DNA of 12,736 nt from Methanoregula sp. GTDB lineage: Archaea > Halobacteriota > Methanomicrobia > Methanomicrobiales > Methanospirillaceae. The notes under the pieces were generated by a model, which saw nothing but the letters and a program-made list of their open reading frames with translations, searched no databases and was not told where the DNA came from. Below are positions 1-5,526 of this stretch, in pieces. The DNA lies in the NCBI GenBank assembly GCA_030653335.1, contig JAURZP010000160.1, positions 1-12,736 of the forward strand. Reading direction: 5' to 3'. Made by a program: the position numbers and the translations under genes. Position 1 is the first letter of the stretch. Every line of letters begins with the position of its first letter.

Positions 1-932
1 GAGCGTCCGTCAAAGTGCCGGGAGTAGTTCTCTATGCCCTTAGTCGATCCCGTCTCTTCGATCATCTCGAGATCATAATTGGTCCGCTGTTCGAGCCGGT
101 GCGCCTCGATCATGCCTAACGTGGGAAGGACCTCATCGAGCTCTTTTCTGATGGTGGCAGCAGCCGTCTTCCGGGCGCCTTCGGGAGTGACAAAGTGGCG
201 TGCGGGATAGACATAGAAATATTTCAATTGTTCTTTGCGGGCGCCGGTGTTCTTCTCCACCTCGCTGATGCGCTCGATCTCGTCACCGAACATCTCGATC
301 CTTATGATGTCGTTGAAGTACCCGGGGATGATATCGATCGTATCTCCCTTGACCCGGAAACGGCCGGGCATCAGTTCGAGATCGTTTCGTTCGAACAGGA
401 TGTCGAGTAGTTTACTCATGATCTCCGTGCGGGAGATCTTCTGTCCTACCGAGAGCTCAAACCCCATATTCCGGAAGTTCTCGGGATTGCCAAGCCCAAA
501 GATGCAGGAGACGGATGCGACCACGATCACATCGCGCCGGAACGAGAGGGAAGCTGTGGCAGAGAGCCGCATCATCTCGATCCTGGGGTTGATGGCCGAG
601 TCCTTCTCGATATACTGGTCCTTTGAAGGAATGTAGGACTCGGGTTGGTAATAATCGTAATAGGAGACAAAGTACTCGACCCGGTTTTTCGGGAAGAAGT
701 CGCAGAACTCGGCATAGAGCTGGGCAGCGAGGGTCTTGTTGTGGGCGAGAACGAGGGTGGGGCGGTTTGCAGACGCAATCACGTTTGCCATTGTATAGGT
801 TTTACCGGAGCCGGTTACGCCCAGCAATGTCTGGAGCCGTTCTCCCATTTCCAGACCTTCCGTTAACTCTTTTATGGCTTCCGGCTGGGAGCCGGCCGGT
901 GCGAATGTTGAGACGAGCTCGAACTCAGTCAC
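1..932 (-). CDS. uvrB: UvrABC excinuclease subunit B, N-terminal part (gene runs off the window start)
   Basis: UvrB is the DNA helicase-like subunit of bacterial-type nucleotide excision repair: UvrA loads it on damaged DNA and it recruits UvrC. About 310 residues are visible of a protein usually near 650-670 residues. The N-terminus reads TEFELVSTFAPAGSQPEAIK, the usual UvrB opening. Walker A is GVTGSGKT at residues 38-45. The damage-verifying beta-hairpin is intact, with tyrosines at 91, 92, 94, 95, 100 and 107. The region after about residue 150 corresponds to the UvrA-interacting domain. The DEAD-like motif II and the C-terminal UvrC-binding region lie outside the window. I chose the GTG at 930-932 because it sits where the family starts and no in-frame ATG lies just upstream. 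Archaeal uvrB is regarded as bacterial in origin. Identity is very secure; the start codon is moderately so. Confidence 0.97.
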   Translation of the reverse strand, partial: MTEFELVSTFAPAGSQPEAIKELTEGLEMGERLQTLLGVTGSGKTYTMANVIASANRPTLVLAHNKTLAAQLYAEFCDFFPKNRVEYFVSYYDYYQPESYIPSKDQYIEKDSAINPRIEMMRLSATASLSFRRDVIVVASVSCIFGLGNPENFRNMGFELSVGQKISRTEIMSKLLDILFERNDLELMPGRFRVKGDTIDIIPGYFNDIIRIEMFGDEIERISEVEKNTGARKEQLKYFYVYPARHFVTPEGARKTAAATIRKELDEVLPTLGMIEAHRLEQRTNYDLEMIEETGSTKGIENYSRHFDGR

Positions 933-956
933 GGTGCTTAAGATTTCGGAAGAGTG

Positions 957-967
957 ATATGATAAAG
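957..967 (-). promoter_or_regulatory. Candidate TATA box for uvrB, giving a very short leader
   Basis: On the minus strand the sequence CTTTATCATATC lies with its centre about 30 nt before the uvrB GTG. Archaeal transcription normally starts about 25 nt downstream of the box centre, so the leader would be roughly 5 nt. No Shine-Dalgarno-like sequence precedes the GTG, which agrees with leaderless or near-leaderless translation. It also means uvrB can be transcribed independently of the GNAT gene upstream. This is inference from spacing alone. Confidence 0.4.
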
Positions 968-1006
968 GATCGGGATGCGGCAGGAAAGTGAGGGTACTCT
1001 CATGCG

Positions 1007-1456
1007 TTACCGGTTTCCCTGACGGGTCATCGGACAGACATTACAGCCCGCCATCTCCCCAAAGCAGAAGAGGAATCGCTCCCGGATGGTTCGCGGGAGC
1101 TTGTCTTCAGGTATGGGAACAAACCCGAAGGTCTTGTAAAACGAGATCAGGGCAATGGTCGAGTGGATGAAAATCTGTTCGGAGCCGCATGTATCGATAA
1201 GTGCCTGGACAGCGAGCCGTGCATAACCCCTTCCCCGGAATTTTTCACTGGCAAAGACGCAGTCCATCTCAAGCCCGTCCGGGTGCCGGGTGCACCGTGC
1301 GGTAGCAGCGAGGCTGCCATTCTCGAAGACGACAAAGACCCGCTCTTCCGGCATATCGTTCTTCTGGCCGCGGTACTCTTCCCACAATTTTTCCGCAAGC
1401 CGGAACTCTTCGTATTTCAGCTCGCGCACTTCAGTTCCCGTCCCAGTCTCTGCCAT
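1007..1456 (-). CDS. GNAT family N-acetyltransferase
   Basis: A 149-residue protein with a GNAT fold. These enzymes transfer the acetyl group of acetyl-CoA to an amine; the substrate here is unknown. The acetyl-CoA pyrophosphate loop (motif A) is seen as RGRGYA at residues 74-79, preceded by the beta-strand GLEMDCVFAS and followed by a helix. The later strand-helix STIALISFYKTFGF (99-112) matches the motif B region in which a tyrosine usually sits near the catalytic centre. The C-terminal tail carries three cysteines (131, 138, 141), which is not a general GNAT feature. The ATG at 1454-1456 has a purine-rich stretch directly abutting it, too close to be a normal ribosome site. The gene lies 74 nt upstream of uvrB on the same strand, so they may be co-transcribed, although a TATA-like box lies between them. 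Family assignment is firm; function is open. Confidence 0.85.
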   Translation of the reverse strand: MAETGTGTEVRELKYEEFRLAEKLWEEYRGQKNDMPEERVFVVFENGSLAATARCTRHPDGLEMDCVFASEKFRGRGYARLAVQALIDTCGSEQIFIHSTIALISFYKTFGFVPIPEDKLPRTIRERFLFCFGEMAGCNVCPMTRQGNR

Positions 1457-1668
1457 ACCTACCGGAGTTTTTTCACTGCATTCCTATTTGAGTATGACCT
1501 TTCGTGCAGGGCCGGAGTGACCAGATCAATCTTCTCTTGGGATGAAGTTATGCAGCGATACTGGACAAATTTTAGGTAGGACCCTAATGCAGCAAGCAGG
1601 AGGTTCTGAATTTTATTGGAAGGCATTCCTCACTAAAGCTCGATATTGACCTGAAGAAAAAGAAAAAA

Positions 1669-1689
1669 GTAAATATTTACAATACGTAT
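1669..1689 (+). promoter_or_regulatory. Promoter and probable operator of the toxin-antitoxin operon
   Basis: Two perfect palindromes lie back to back: GTAAATATTTAC (1669-1680) and ATACGTAT (1682-1689). The first contains an AT-rich TATA-like box centred about 24 nt before the antitoxin ATG at 1699. The transcript would therefore start at or next to the ATG and be leaderless; no Shine-Dalgarno sequence is visible. Antitoxins of this type usually repress their own operon by binding such symmetric sites, so these palindromes are good operator candidates. The palindromes are directly seen; the operator role is inference. Confidence 0.5.
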
Positions 1690-1698
1690 CATCCGGAC

Positions 1699-1905
1699 AT
1701 GACAGAATCAGAATGTGCCACCAAACGGATCCCCGTATGCCCGAGCACGTGGGAAAGCGTTCACCAGCTCAGGATGCCAGGACAAACCTATGATGATGTA
1801 ATCAGGGATCTTATCCGGAAAGGTTCCGAAACCCGGTTAATTGAGGAGATGGAGCGGAAACGGAAGAGAGGTCAGTATGTCCCGCTCTCGGAGATTAAAG
1901 CGTGA
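1699..1905 (+). CDS. Small antitoxin of a type II toxin-antitoxin pair (RelB/VapB-like)
   Basis: A 68-residue protein that should neutralise the toxin encoded immediately downstream and repress the operon. It has a short strand (KRIPV) followed by two helices, with the stretch MPGQTYDDVIRDLI around residues 26-39. I recall this pattern (KRIPV then W..l..l..pGqTYddvI..LI) from many short archaeal antitoxins annotated near RelE- or VapC-type toxins. The C-terminal half is charged, with many Glu, Arg and Lys, as expected of a flexible toxin-wrapping tail. Its last codons overlap the GTG of the toxin gene (GTGA), indicating translational coupling. The start ATG at 1699 follows a TATA box at leaderless spacing. 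The exact antitoxin family cannot be fixed by eye; the role rests on size, motif and neighbour. Confidence 0.8.
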   Translation: MTESECATKRIPVCPSTWESVHQLRMPGQTYDDVIRDLIRKGSETRLIEEMERKRKRGQYVPLSEIKA

Positions 1906-2186
1906 AGTTTGAAGTCATCATCGATATCGATGAGATCACATACATAAATTCCCTCGATGAAAAAAACAAACGGGTAATCAAAGCACATCTTAAAACCTTG
2001 GAAAACGACCCATTCCCGGGTAAAGGAGGGGATAAAGAACTCCTGAATCTCCGCCAAAGTGTTAAGATATATCGGCTCCACATTGCACACTCATTCACCG
2101 CATTTTATGAGATTGAAGGAAAAACTGTTTTTGTGAACGAGGTTCTGACCATCGAGCAGGCCCATAAAAAATATAATCGATTATGA
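1902..2186 (+). CDS. RelE/ParE-family toxin
   Basis: A 94-residue protein matching the length and layout of RelE-superfamily toxins, which are usually ribosome-dependent mRNA endonucleases (RelE) or gyrase poisons (ParE). After two N-terminal helices with the phrase DEKNKRVIKAHLKTLENDPF come the core strands: YRLHIAHSFTAFYEIEGK and VFVNEVLTIEQAHKKY. These align with the usual 'yRvrvgdyRvvYeid...v.v..v..R...Y' pattern. Several positions that are arginine in classic RelE are His or Ser here, so the catalytic mode cannot be assumed. It starts at GTG 1902-1904, overlapping the antitoxin stop by 4 nt. A T-run follows the stop codon directly. The RelE fold call is strong; the target is unknown. Confidence 0.82.
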   Translation: MKFEVIIDIDEITYINSLDEKNKRVIKAHLKTLENDPFPGKGGDKELLNLRQSVKIYRLHIAHSFTAFYEIEGKTVFVNEVLTIEQAHKKYNRL

Positions 2187-2223
2187 TTTTTTGTTGACTT
2201 ATACCCGTTATCAGAACGGTATA
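2187..2223 (+). terminator. T-run and bulged hairpin after the toxin gene
   Basis: Six T follow the toxin TGA directly (2187-2192), a typical archaeal terminator. Next comes an inverted repeat: TATA (2200-2203), a bulged C, CCGTT (2205-2209), loop ATCAG, AACGG (2215-2219), TATA (2220-2223). This gives a nine-pair stem with one bulge. The hairpin may help end transcription, or may belong to a separate element in the following spacer. Confidence 0.45.
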
Positions 2224-2300
2224 CCAACCAGACAACTCCCTTTTAAAAAAACCGGATCAATCCGGGTAGTGGATCGGGTATCTGTGCAGCAGGGGGTATG

Positions 2301-2336
2301 AGACATTTCCCTCATTTTCCCCCATTGGAGATGTCT
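2301..2336 (+). other. Hairpin upstream of a short ORF
   Basis: AGACATTTCC (2301-2310) pairs with GGAGATGTCT (2327-2336) around a 16-nt loop: nine Watson-Crick pairs and one U-G pair if transcribed on the plus strand. It lies 20 nt before an ATG at 2357 that has a G-rich site (2344-2349) at a suitable distance. The pairing is directly seen; whether it is transcribed is unknown. Confidence 0.4.
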
Positions 2337-2590
2337 AATATCCGGGGGTACTAAACATGGGAAAAAACAAGCCCGAATCAGGCTCCGATTGCCGGGTTCC
2401 GGTCCGGAAAACCCCTGTAAAGCCGTCCGGTTCCGGAATGTGATAATAAGTCCATGGATATCGCCCTGTTTATCAAAATACGGCTGGGTTGGGCTTGAAA
2501 AACGACGGTCACCAAGGCCCTTTAAAGCGCGGTTGGTTTTTCCCGGGGGTCTAAAAAAAGGAGTTTTGACTTAAAATAAGGTGAGACAGT

Positions 2591-2765
2591 CGAGGAGCGG
2601 AGAGGATCTCAGCGAAGCGTGCGACATGGGTGCCGATGAGCAGTCCGGTAAAATACAATTGCGCCAGGATCTTTTTGCTGACATGAATATCGGCCGTGAC
2701 GGTTCGTTTCCGCTGCACTCCGGCTCGCTCCACTCACCTCCATTCCGCTCACAGACATTCCCTTG
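2591..2765. repeat. Imperfect inverted edges: purine-rich left, pyrimidine-rich right
   Basis: The left edge begins with a GAGGAGCGGAGAGG-like purine tract on the plus strand. The right edge (about 2711-2755) is the complement style, with runs such as CTCCGGCTCGCTCCACTC and CCTCCATTCCGCTCAC. Read on the minus strand this becomes a degenerate GAGCGGA / GAGTGGAGCGAG series similar to the left edge. The match is loose and not a clean terminal inverted repeat. A degenerate repeat or small mobile-element scar is possible. Confidence 0.25.
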
Positions 2766-2811
2766 CCTTTCCTGAGAATTACTAAAAAATGAGCGTTTAC
2801 CGGAATGCCAC

Positions 2812-3981
2812 TCATCCGCAGAAAAGGCGGTACAGGGGCGTATCACGTTTCAGTTCCTCTTTCCGATCCGAAAAATCCGGCATCACAACCCGTAGCGCCT
2901 CCCAGAAAAGATCCGAATGTTCCATGACGAGAAAGTGGCAGACTTCGTGGGCAACAATGTAATCGAGAAGTCGTGGCGGCAGCATACACACTTCGATAGA
3001 AAAGAAAAGACGCTGCTGGTTGGTGCAGCATCCCCATTGCTTCTTGTTTTTCCGGACCGCGACAGGAGGGACCACTACACCGAATGCGGCCGAATAATGG
3101 ATCACCCGTGGCATCACCGCATTGTAGGTTTCATGCTTAAAGGTTAACTCAACTGCACGCCTTATGATTTTCTGTTCGTGAGCCAGAGACAATCCATCCG
3201 CAATTCCGAGCGTAATGTACTGCCCTTCCCTTGCGAGGGTTATTTTATTTTTGCCACGGGAGATCCTGATCGTCAATGTCCCCCCGAGAAACGGATAGGT
3301 TTCTCCGTCACAGAAGGTTCTCCGCACTGCAACAGCACGGGCTTTGGAAAACACCTGCTCATAGATCTTTTCTACCTTCGTTTCTATCGCCCGTTTCACA
3401 GCAGCCGGACTCGCACCGGGCGGGGAGACAACTTCGATCGACCGGTCGATTAAAATCTTTATATAGATCTTACTGGCAGGGGGTCCGTAACTGACAGAAT
3501 AATGAAACGTCTCTCCCTTCCAGACAATAGAATCCCGGTAACTATCCGAAGTCTTTAAATCCCCCCCGGTGGGTTGCCCCACGATGGTCTTTTGTATCCA
3601 GTCCTTTCGCTTCTCAACAGCGGCAACAAGAGACTCTATTGTTGCGCCATGAGGTGCACGCACTTCAATCCGCCCGTCAGGATGGATTATGATCGTTCTG
3701 GTTTTTCGTGTGCGTTTCCAGTTAATCGTGTACGGGTAGTTCCGGTCACCGATCCGCACCGATAAATTCTGAGGTTTTTCCGGAGGGGATCTGGCAATAA
3801 GTTGTTGCTGCTCGATCCACCCGGCACTCCGCAGGACAAAACGGTGGACTTCTGCCGGATCGTAGATGAGCGGTACCCGGACGCAGACGGCTCCTGACGG
3901 CTTGACCACAACAGTCATGACGCGGCGCCGTGCAGATGGCTCGATGGTATAAATGGGAATGGTCATTTTTTTTAGTGTCAT
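2812..3981 (-). CDS. YgjP/DUF45-type zinc metallopeptidase-like protein with triplicated N-terminal module
   Basis: A 389-residue putative zinc-dependent hydrolase. The C-terminal catalytic part has HEVCH at residues 345-349 and a third histidine at 355 (EHSDLFW), the HExxH-x5-H arrangement of the YgjP/DUF45 (M48-like) family. It is preceded by the family phrase WGCCTNQQRLFFSIEV and by LPPRLLDYIVAHE. Known relatives are about 220-250 residues, with one N-terminal strand-rich module. Here that module recurs three times, starting near residues 11 (YTIEPSARRR), 84 (YTINWKRTRK) and 161 (YSVSYGPPAS), each about 75 residues with a 'V.V..P.g......v......WI' tail. No signal peptide or membrane segment is seen, so it is probably cytosolic. 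I chose the ATG at 3981; ATG 3966 is also possible. A TTG at 4143 would add 54 family-unlike residues. The substrate is unknown. Catalytic family is secure. Confidence 0.85.
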   Translation of the reverse strand: MTLKKMTIPIYTIEPSARRRVMTVVVKPSGAVCVRVPLIYDPAEVHRFVLRSAGWIEQQQLIARSPPEKPQNLSVRIGDRNYPYTINWKRTRKTRTIIIHPDGRIEVRAPHGATIESLVAAVEKRKDWIQKTIVGQPTGGDLKTSDSYRDSIVWKGETFHYSVSYGPPASKIYIKILIDRSIEVVSPPGASPAAVKRAIETKVEKIYEQVFSKARAVAVRRTFCDGETYPFLGGTLTIRISRGKNKITLAREGQYITLGIADGLSLAHEQKIIRRAVELTFKHETYNAVMPRVIHYSAAFGVVVPPVAVRKNKKQWGCCTNQQRLFFSIEVCMLPPRLLDYIVAHEVCHFLVMEHSDLFWEALRVVMPDFSDRKEELKRDTPLYRLFCG

Positions 3982-4110
3982 CTTCAGAGCGGCCGGAAAA
4001 AAAGCAGTGCCTGCTGATAATCCCTCTCGGTTTAAAAAACAAAACCTTTTCGATCTCTCACTGGGGTGTCCCGGCAGGATGGGGAAACGGGATGGAGAAT
4101 GCAGTTTTGT

Positions 4111-4136
4111 AAATAAAAAACGGGTAAAACCGCCCG
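4111..4136 (-). terminator. Short hairpin and T-run after the 337-residue ORF
   Basis: Reading the minus strand, CGGG (4136-4133) and CCCG (4124-4121) can pair around an eight-base loop and are followed directly by TTTTTTATTT (4120-4111). It starts a few bases past the TGA of the upstream gene (4142-4140). It would separate that gene from the metallopeptidase gene. A TTTTTTAAAC TATA-like stretch near 4025-4035 could then start the next transcript. The stem is short, so this is tentative. Confidence 0.4.
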
Positions 4137-4139
4137 GGC

Positions 4140-5153
4140 TCAACTCGTTTTTGCCAGTTGCAGACTATCGTCAGTTCCCCGGATAATTTTTGCCGTGCGG
4201 AGATTATGAATAATCTCACGAACGAACTCCTCAGAAACAAAACCGGACATTGTGTCTTCCTCAATCACATCAGTAATCAGAACAAACGACTCCAGATACG
4301 GGATGATCTTATCGAGCGACATTTTCTCATATTCCTTAAGAAGTCCCAGAATTTCATCGATGATATAAGTTTTGTGAGTTCTGTTAAACATCAGCAGTTT
4401 CAGACTCTCCGGATCAACAGCCAGATCCAGCAGGGCAATAGCAAATTCACCTGTATTACAGGTGAAATACAGTTCCGGCCCGGTCCTGACCCGGACCTGC
4501 ATGGTATATTGGACTTCCTGGTCAACAGAGACCTCATACTCCTGGGACAGCTCGTCACTGAATGCATAAGGATCAGGAACATTCCGTTCAATGAGGATAC
4601 AGTCAGGGTCAAACGCCTCCTCAAGAATTATTCCTTCAGGACTTGGGGTGATCAGATCGTACTCTTCAAGAAACTCAAGACAGCTGAACAGGGGCATCCT
4701 CTCAAGAAGTCTGGCAGTGGGTTCTACCCTGCTTAAAGAACCGGTCAGACCGGTTAGTTCTTTTTGAATTTCTACCAAATCTTCCCGGCTGCAGATGACG
4801 TCTCCTTCGTTGTGCGCATCCATGAGATCCGTAAGAACGCCAAGCGTCAGTTCCAGTCTTGCAAGGAGCAGGGCATTTGTCATCGGCGGAGGTGTTCCAC
4901 CGGTCGATTCGGCAAGGATTGTTTTTACGAGCGCAATTGCAGTATCCGCCTGCACCCCAACACCGTTTCCTGAGAGTTCTTCTCCCTTTTTTAAGAATGC
5001 AATCACATCTTTTAAGTCCCCGGATACCGTCGTATCTTTCGACACGACCCCTTCTTTGCTTTTTACAGCAGGACAACCCTGTTTCTTAAGAAACCTGATG
5101 AATGTGTCGGCATCTTCTTCATTGAAAAAAACCAGTGATTCTTCCAGTACCAT
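4140..5153 (-). CDS. Conserved-looking hypothetical acidic protein, 337 residues
   Basis: I do not recognise this family. The protein is soluble-looking, rich in Glu and Asp, with no signal peptide, no membrane segment and no cysteine cluster. The N-terminal 60 residues alternate strands and helices (LVFFNEEDADTFIRFLKKQG, then DLKDVIAFLKKGEEL). Residues about 85-150 are helical and leucine-rich. A middle part (about 205-250) has alternating hydrophobic strands (VQYTMQVRVRTGPELYFTCN). The C-terminal third is helical (TYIIDEILGLLKEYEKMSLD, FVREIIHNLRTAKII) and could be a winged-helix-like or adaptor region. It starts at ATG 5151-5153 and ends at a TGA that shares bases with a possible TTG start of the metallopeptidase frame. 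The metallopeptidase gene lies downstream on the same strand, so a functional link is possible but not shown. Long open frame and coherent codon use make it a real gene. Confidence 0.75.
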   Translation of the reverse strand: MVLEESLVFFNEEDADTFIRFLKKQGCPAVKSKEGVVSKDTTVSGDLKDVIAFLKKGEELSGNGVGVQADTAIALVKTILAESTGGTPPPMTNALLLARLELTLGVLTDLMDAHNEGDVICSREDLVEIQKELTGLTGSLSRVEPTARLLERMPLFSCLEFLEEYDLITPSPEGIILEEAFDPDCILIERNVPDPYAFSDELSQEYEVSVDQEVQYTMQVRVRTGPELYFTCNTGEFAIALLDLAVDPESLKLLMFNRTHKTYIIDEILGLLKEYEKMSLDKIIPYLESFVLITDVIEEDTMSGFVSEEFVREIIHNLRTAKIIRGTDDSLQLAKTS

Positions 5154-5257
5154 AATAAACTGTACTCAATGATACCCTAATAACGTGCTGAAACACCCGC
5201 CCCTGCCAGAACCATCACAAAGGAGAGCAGACACCACAGAGCAGCGAACGGAATTAC

Positions 5258-5402
5258 TCAGGCAAGCCGCATCTTTTCATTGCTGCCTGTTATGATCTTG
5301 CTTTTTCGCATCCGGGTGAGGATCCTTATGATATAATCTCTTGAAGCATCGATTGTTGTCGGGCAGTCACGCCACTTTTTTTTTGAGTTTGTCTTTTTTC
5401 AT
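5258..5402 (-). pseudogene. Small basic protein gene, frameshifted at a nine-A run
   Basis: On the minus strand an ATG at 5402-5400 opens MKKDKLKKK and then meets a run of nine A (T on the plus strand, 5376-5384); in that frame a TGA follows two codons later. If the run is read as eight A, the frame continues as WRDCPTTIDASRDYIIRILT and RMRKSKIITGSNEKMRLA to a TGA at 5260-5258. The joined product would be a 47-residue strongly basic protein. Codons after the shift (ATC, CTC, ACC, CGG, AAG) resemble those of neighbouring genes. It could be a sequencing error in the homopolymer, a true pseudogene, or slippage-controlled expression. I do not recognise the family, and a chance open frame of this size cannot be excluded. 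Confidence 0.4.
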
Positions 5403-5494
5403 GCGGGTGTGGGGGTTTAAAAAAAAATTATTGTATCTTTTTGTGCCCATCCATGAAGAACCGGAATAATTTCAAAGGATTTTTCCGTGACCCG

Positions 5495-5526
5495 GTTCCT
5501 GACTATCGTACAGGAACGATTTTTTT
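5495..5526 (+). promoter_or_regulatory. Hairpin with seven-T tract directly before the SWIM gene start
   Basis: GTTCCTG (5495-5501) and CAGGAAC (5511-5517) are perfect complements around a nine-base loop. Seven T (5520-5526) run straight into the ATG at 5527. The right arm contains AGGAA, the only Shine-Dalgarno-like sequence in front of the gene, so a folded stem would hide it. The layout resembles an intrinsic terminator or attenuator placed on the ribosome-binding site. The structure is directly seen; the regulatory role is inference. Confidence 0.5.

Larger units (their letters stand above)
2224..2811. other. Gene-free spacer with several hairpins and a possible tiny ORF
   Basis: No convincing gene is seen in these roughly 590 bases. 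A TATA-like TTTTAAAAAAA stretch occurs near 2240-2250. It is followed by a small hairpin CCGGA-TCAA-TCCGG (2252-2265) and a ten-pair hairpin (2301-2310 with 2327-2336, one G-U pair in RNA). Next are a G-rich Shine-Dalgarno-like site at 2344-2349 and an ATG at 2357 opening a 28-codon frame that ends at TGA 2441-2443. The short phrase CCGGGGGT-(A)CTAAA occurs twice (about 2342-2355 and 2543-2555). From about 2590 to 2765 the edges are strongly purine-rich on the left and pyrimidine-rich on the right. Reading frames of 60-90 codons in 2551-2846 overlap one another on the minus strand and show no recognisable family. A structured RNA or the scar of a mobile element are both possible. Confidence 0.4.
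5154..5526. other. Divergent spacer between the 337-residue ORF and the SWIM gene
   Basis: This 373-bp spacer must hold promoters for both flanking genes. An AT-rich stretch GTTTAAAAAAAAATTATTG (about 5415-5433) can act as a TATA region for the plus strand. On the minus strand AATAATTTTTTTTTAAAC covers the same bases. The spacer also contains a broken small reading frame (minus strand, 5258-5402) and a hairpin with T-tract at its right end (5495-5526), listed separately. Nothing recognisable is seen at 5160-5257. Confidence 0.5.

Noticed and set aside
1007..1579. Plus-strand frames across the GNAT gene (1163-1579, 1290-1520)
   Set aside because: Antisense to a gene with clear acetyl-CoA-binding motif; no features of their own.
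1542..1649. 35-codon plus-strand frame (MKLCSDTGQILGRTLMQQAG...)
   Set aside because: No ribosome site, promoter or family; an open frame of this length is expected by chance.
2551..2846. Three overlapping minus-strand frames of 60-91 codons (and one on the plus strand)
   Set aside because: They overlap each other in different frames, one runs into the metallopeptidase 3' end, and none looks like a known protein. The 60-codon frame ending at 2551 is the least bad.
4158..4736. Plus-strand 192-codon frame
   Set aside because: Antisense to the 337-residue ORF, which has better composition, start and context.
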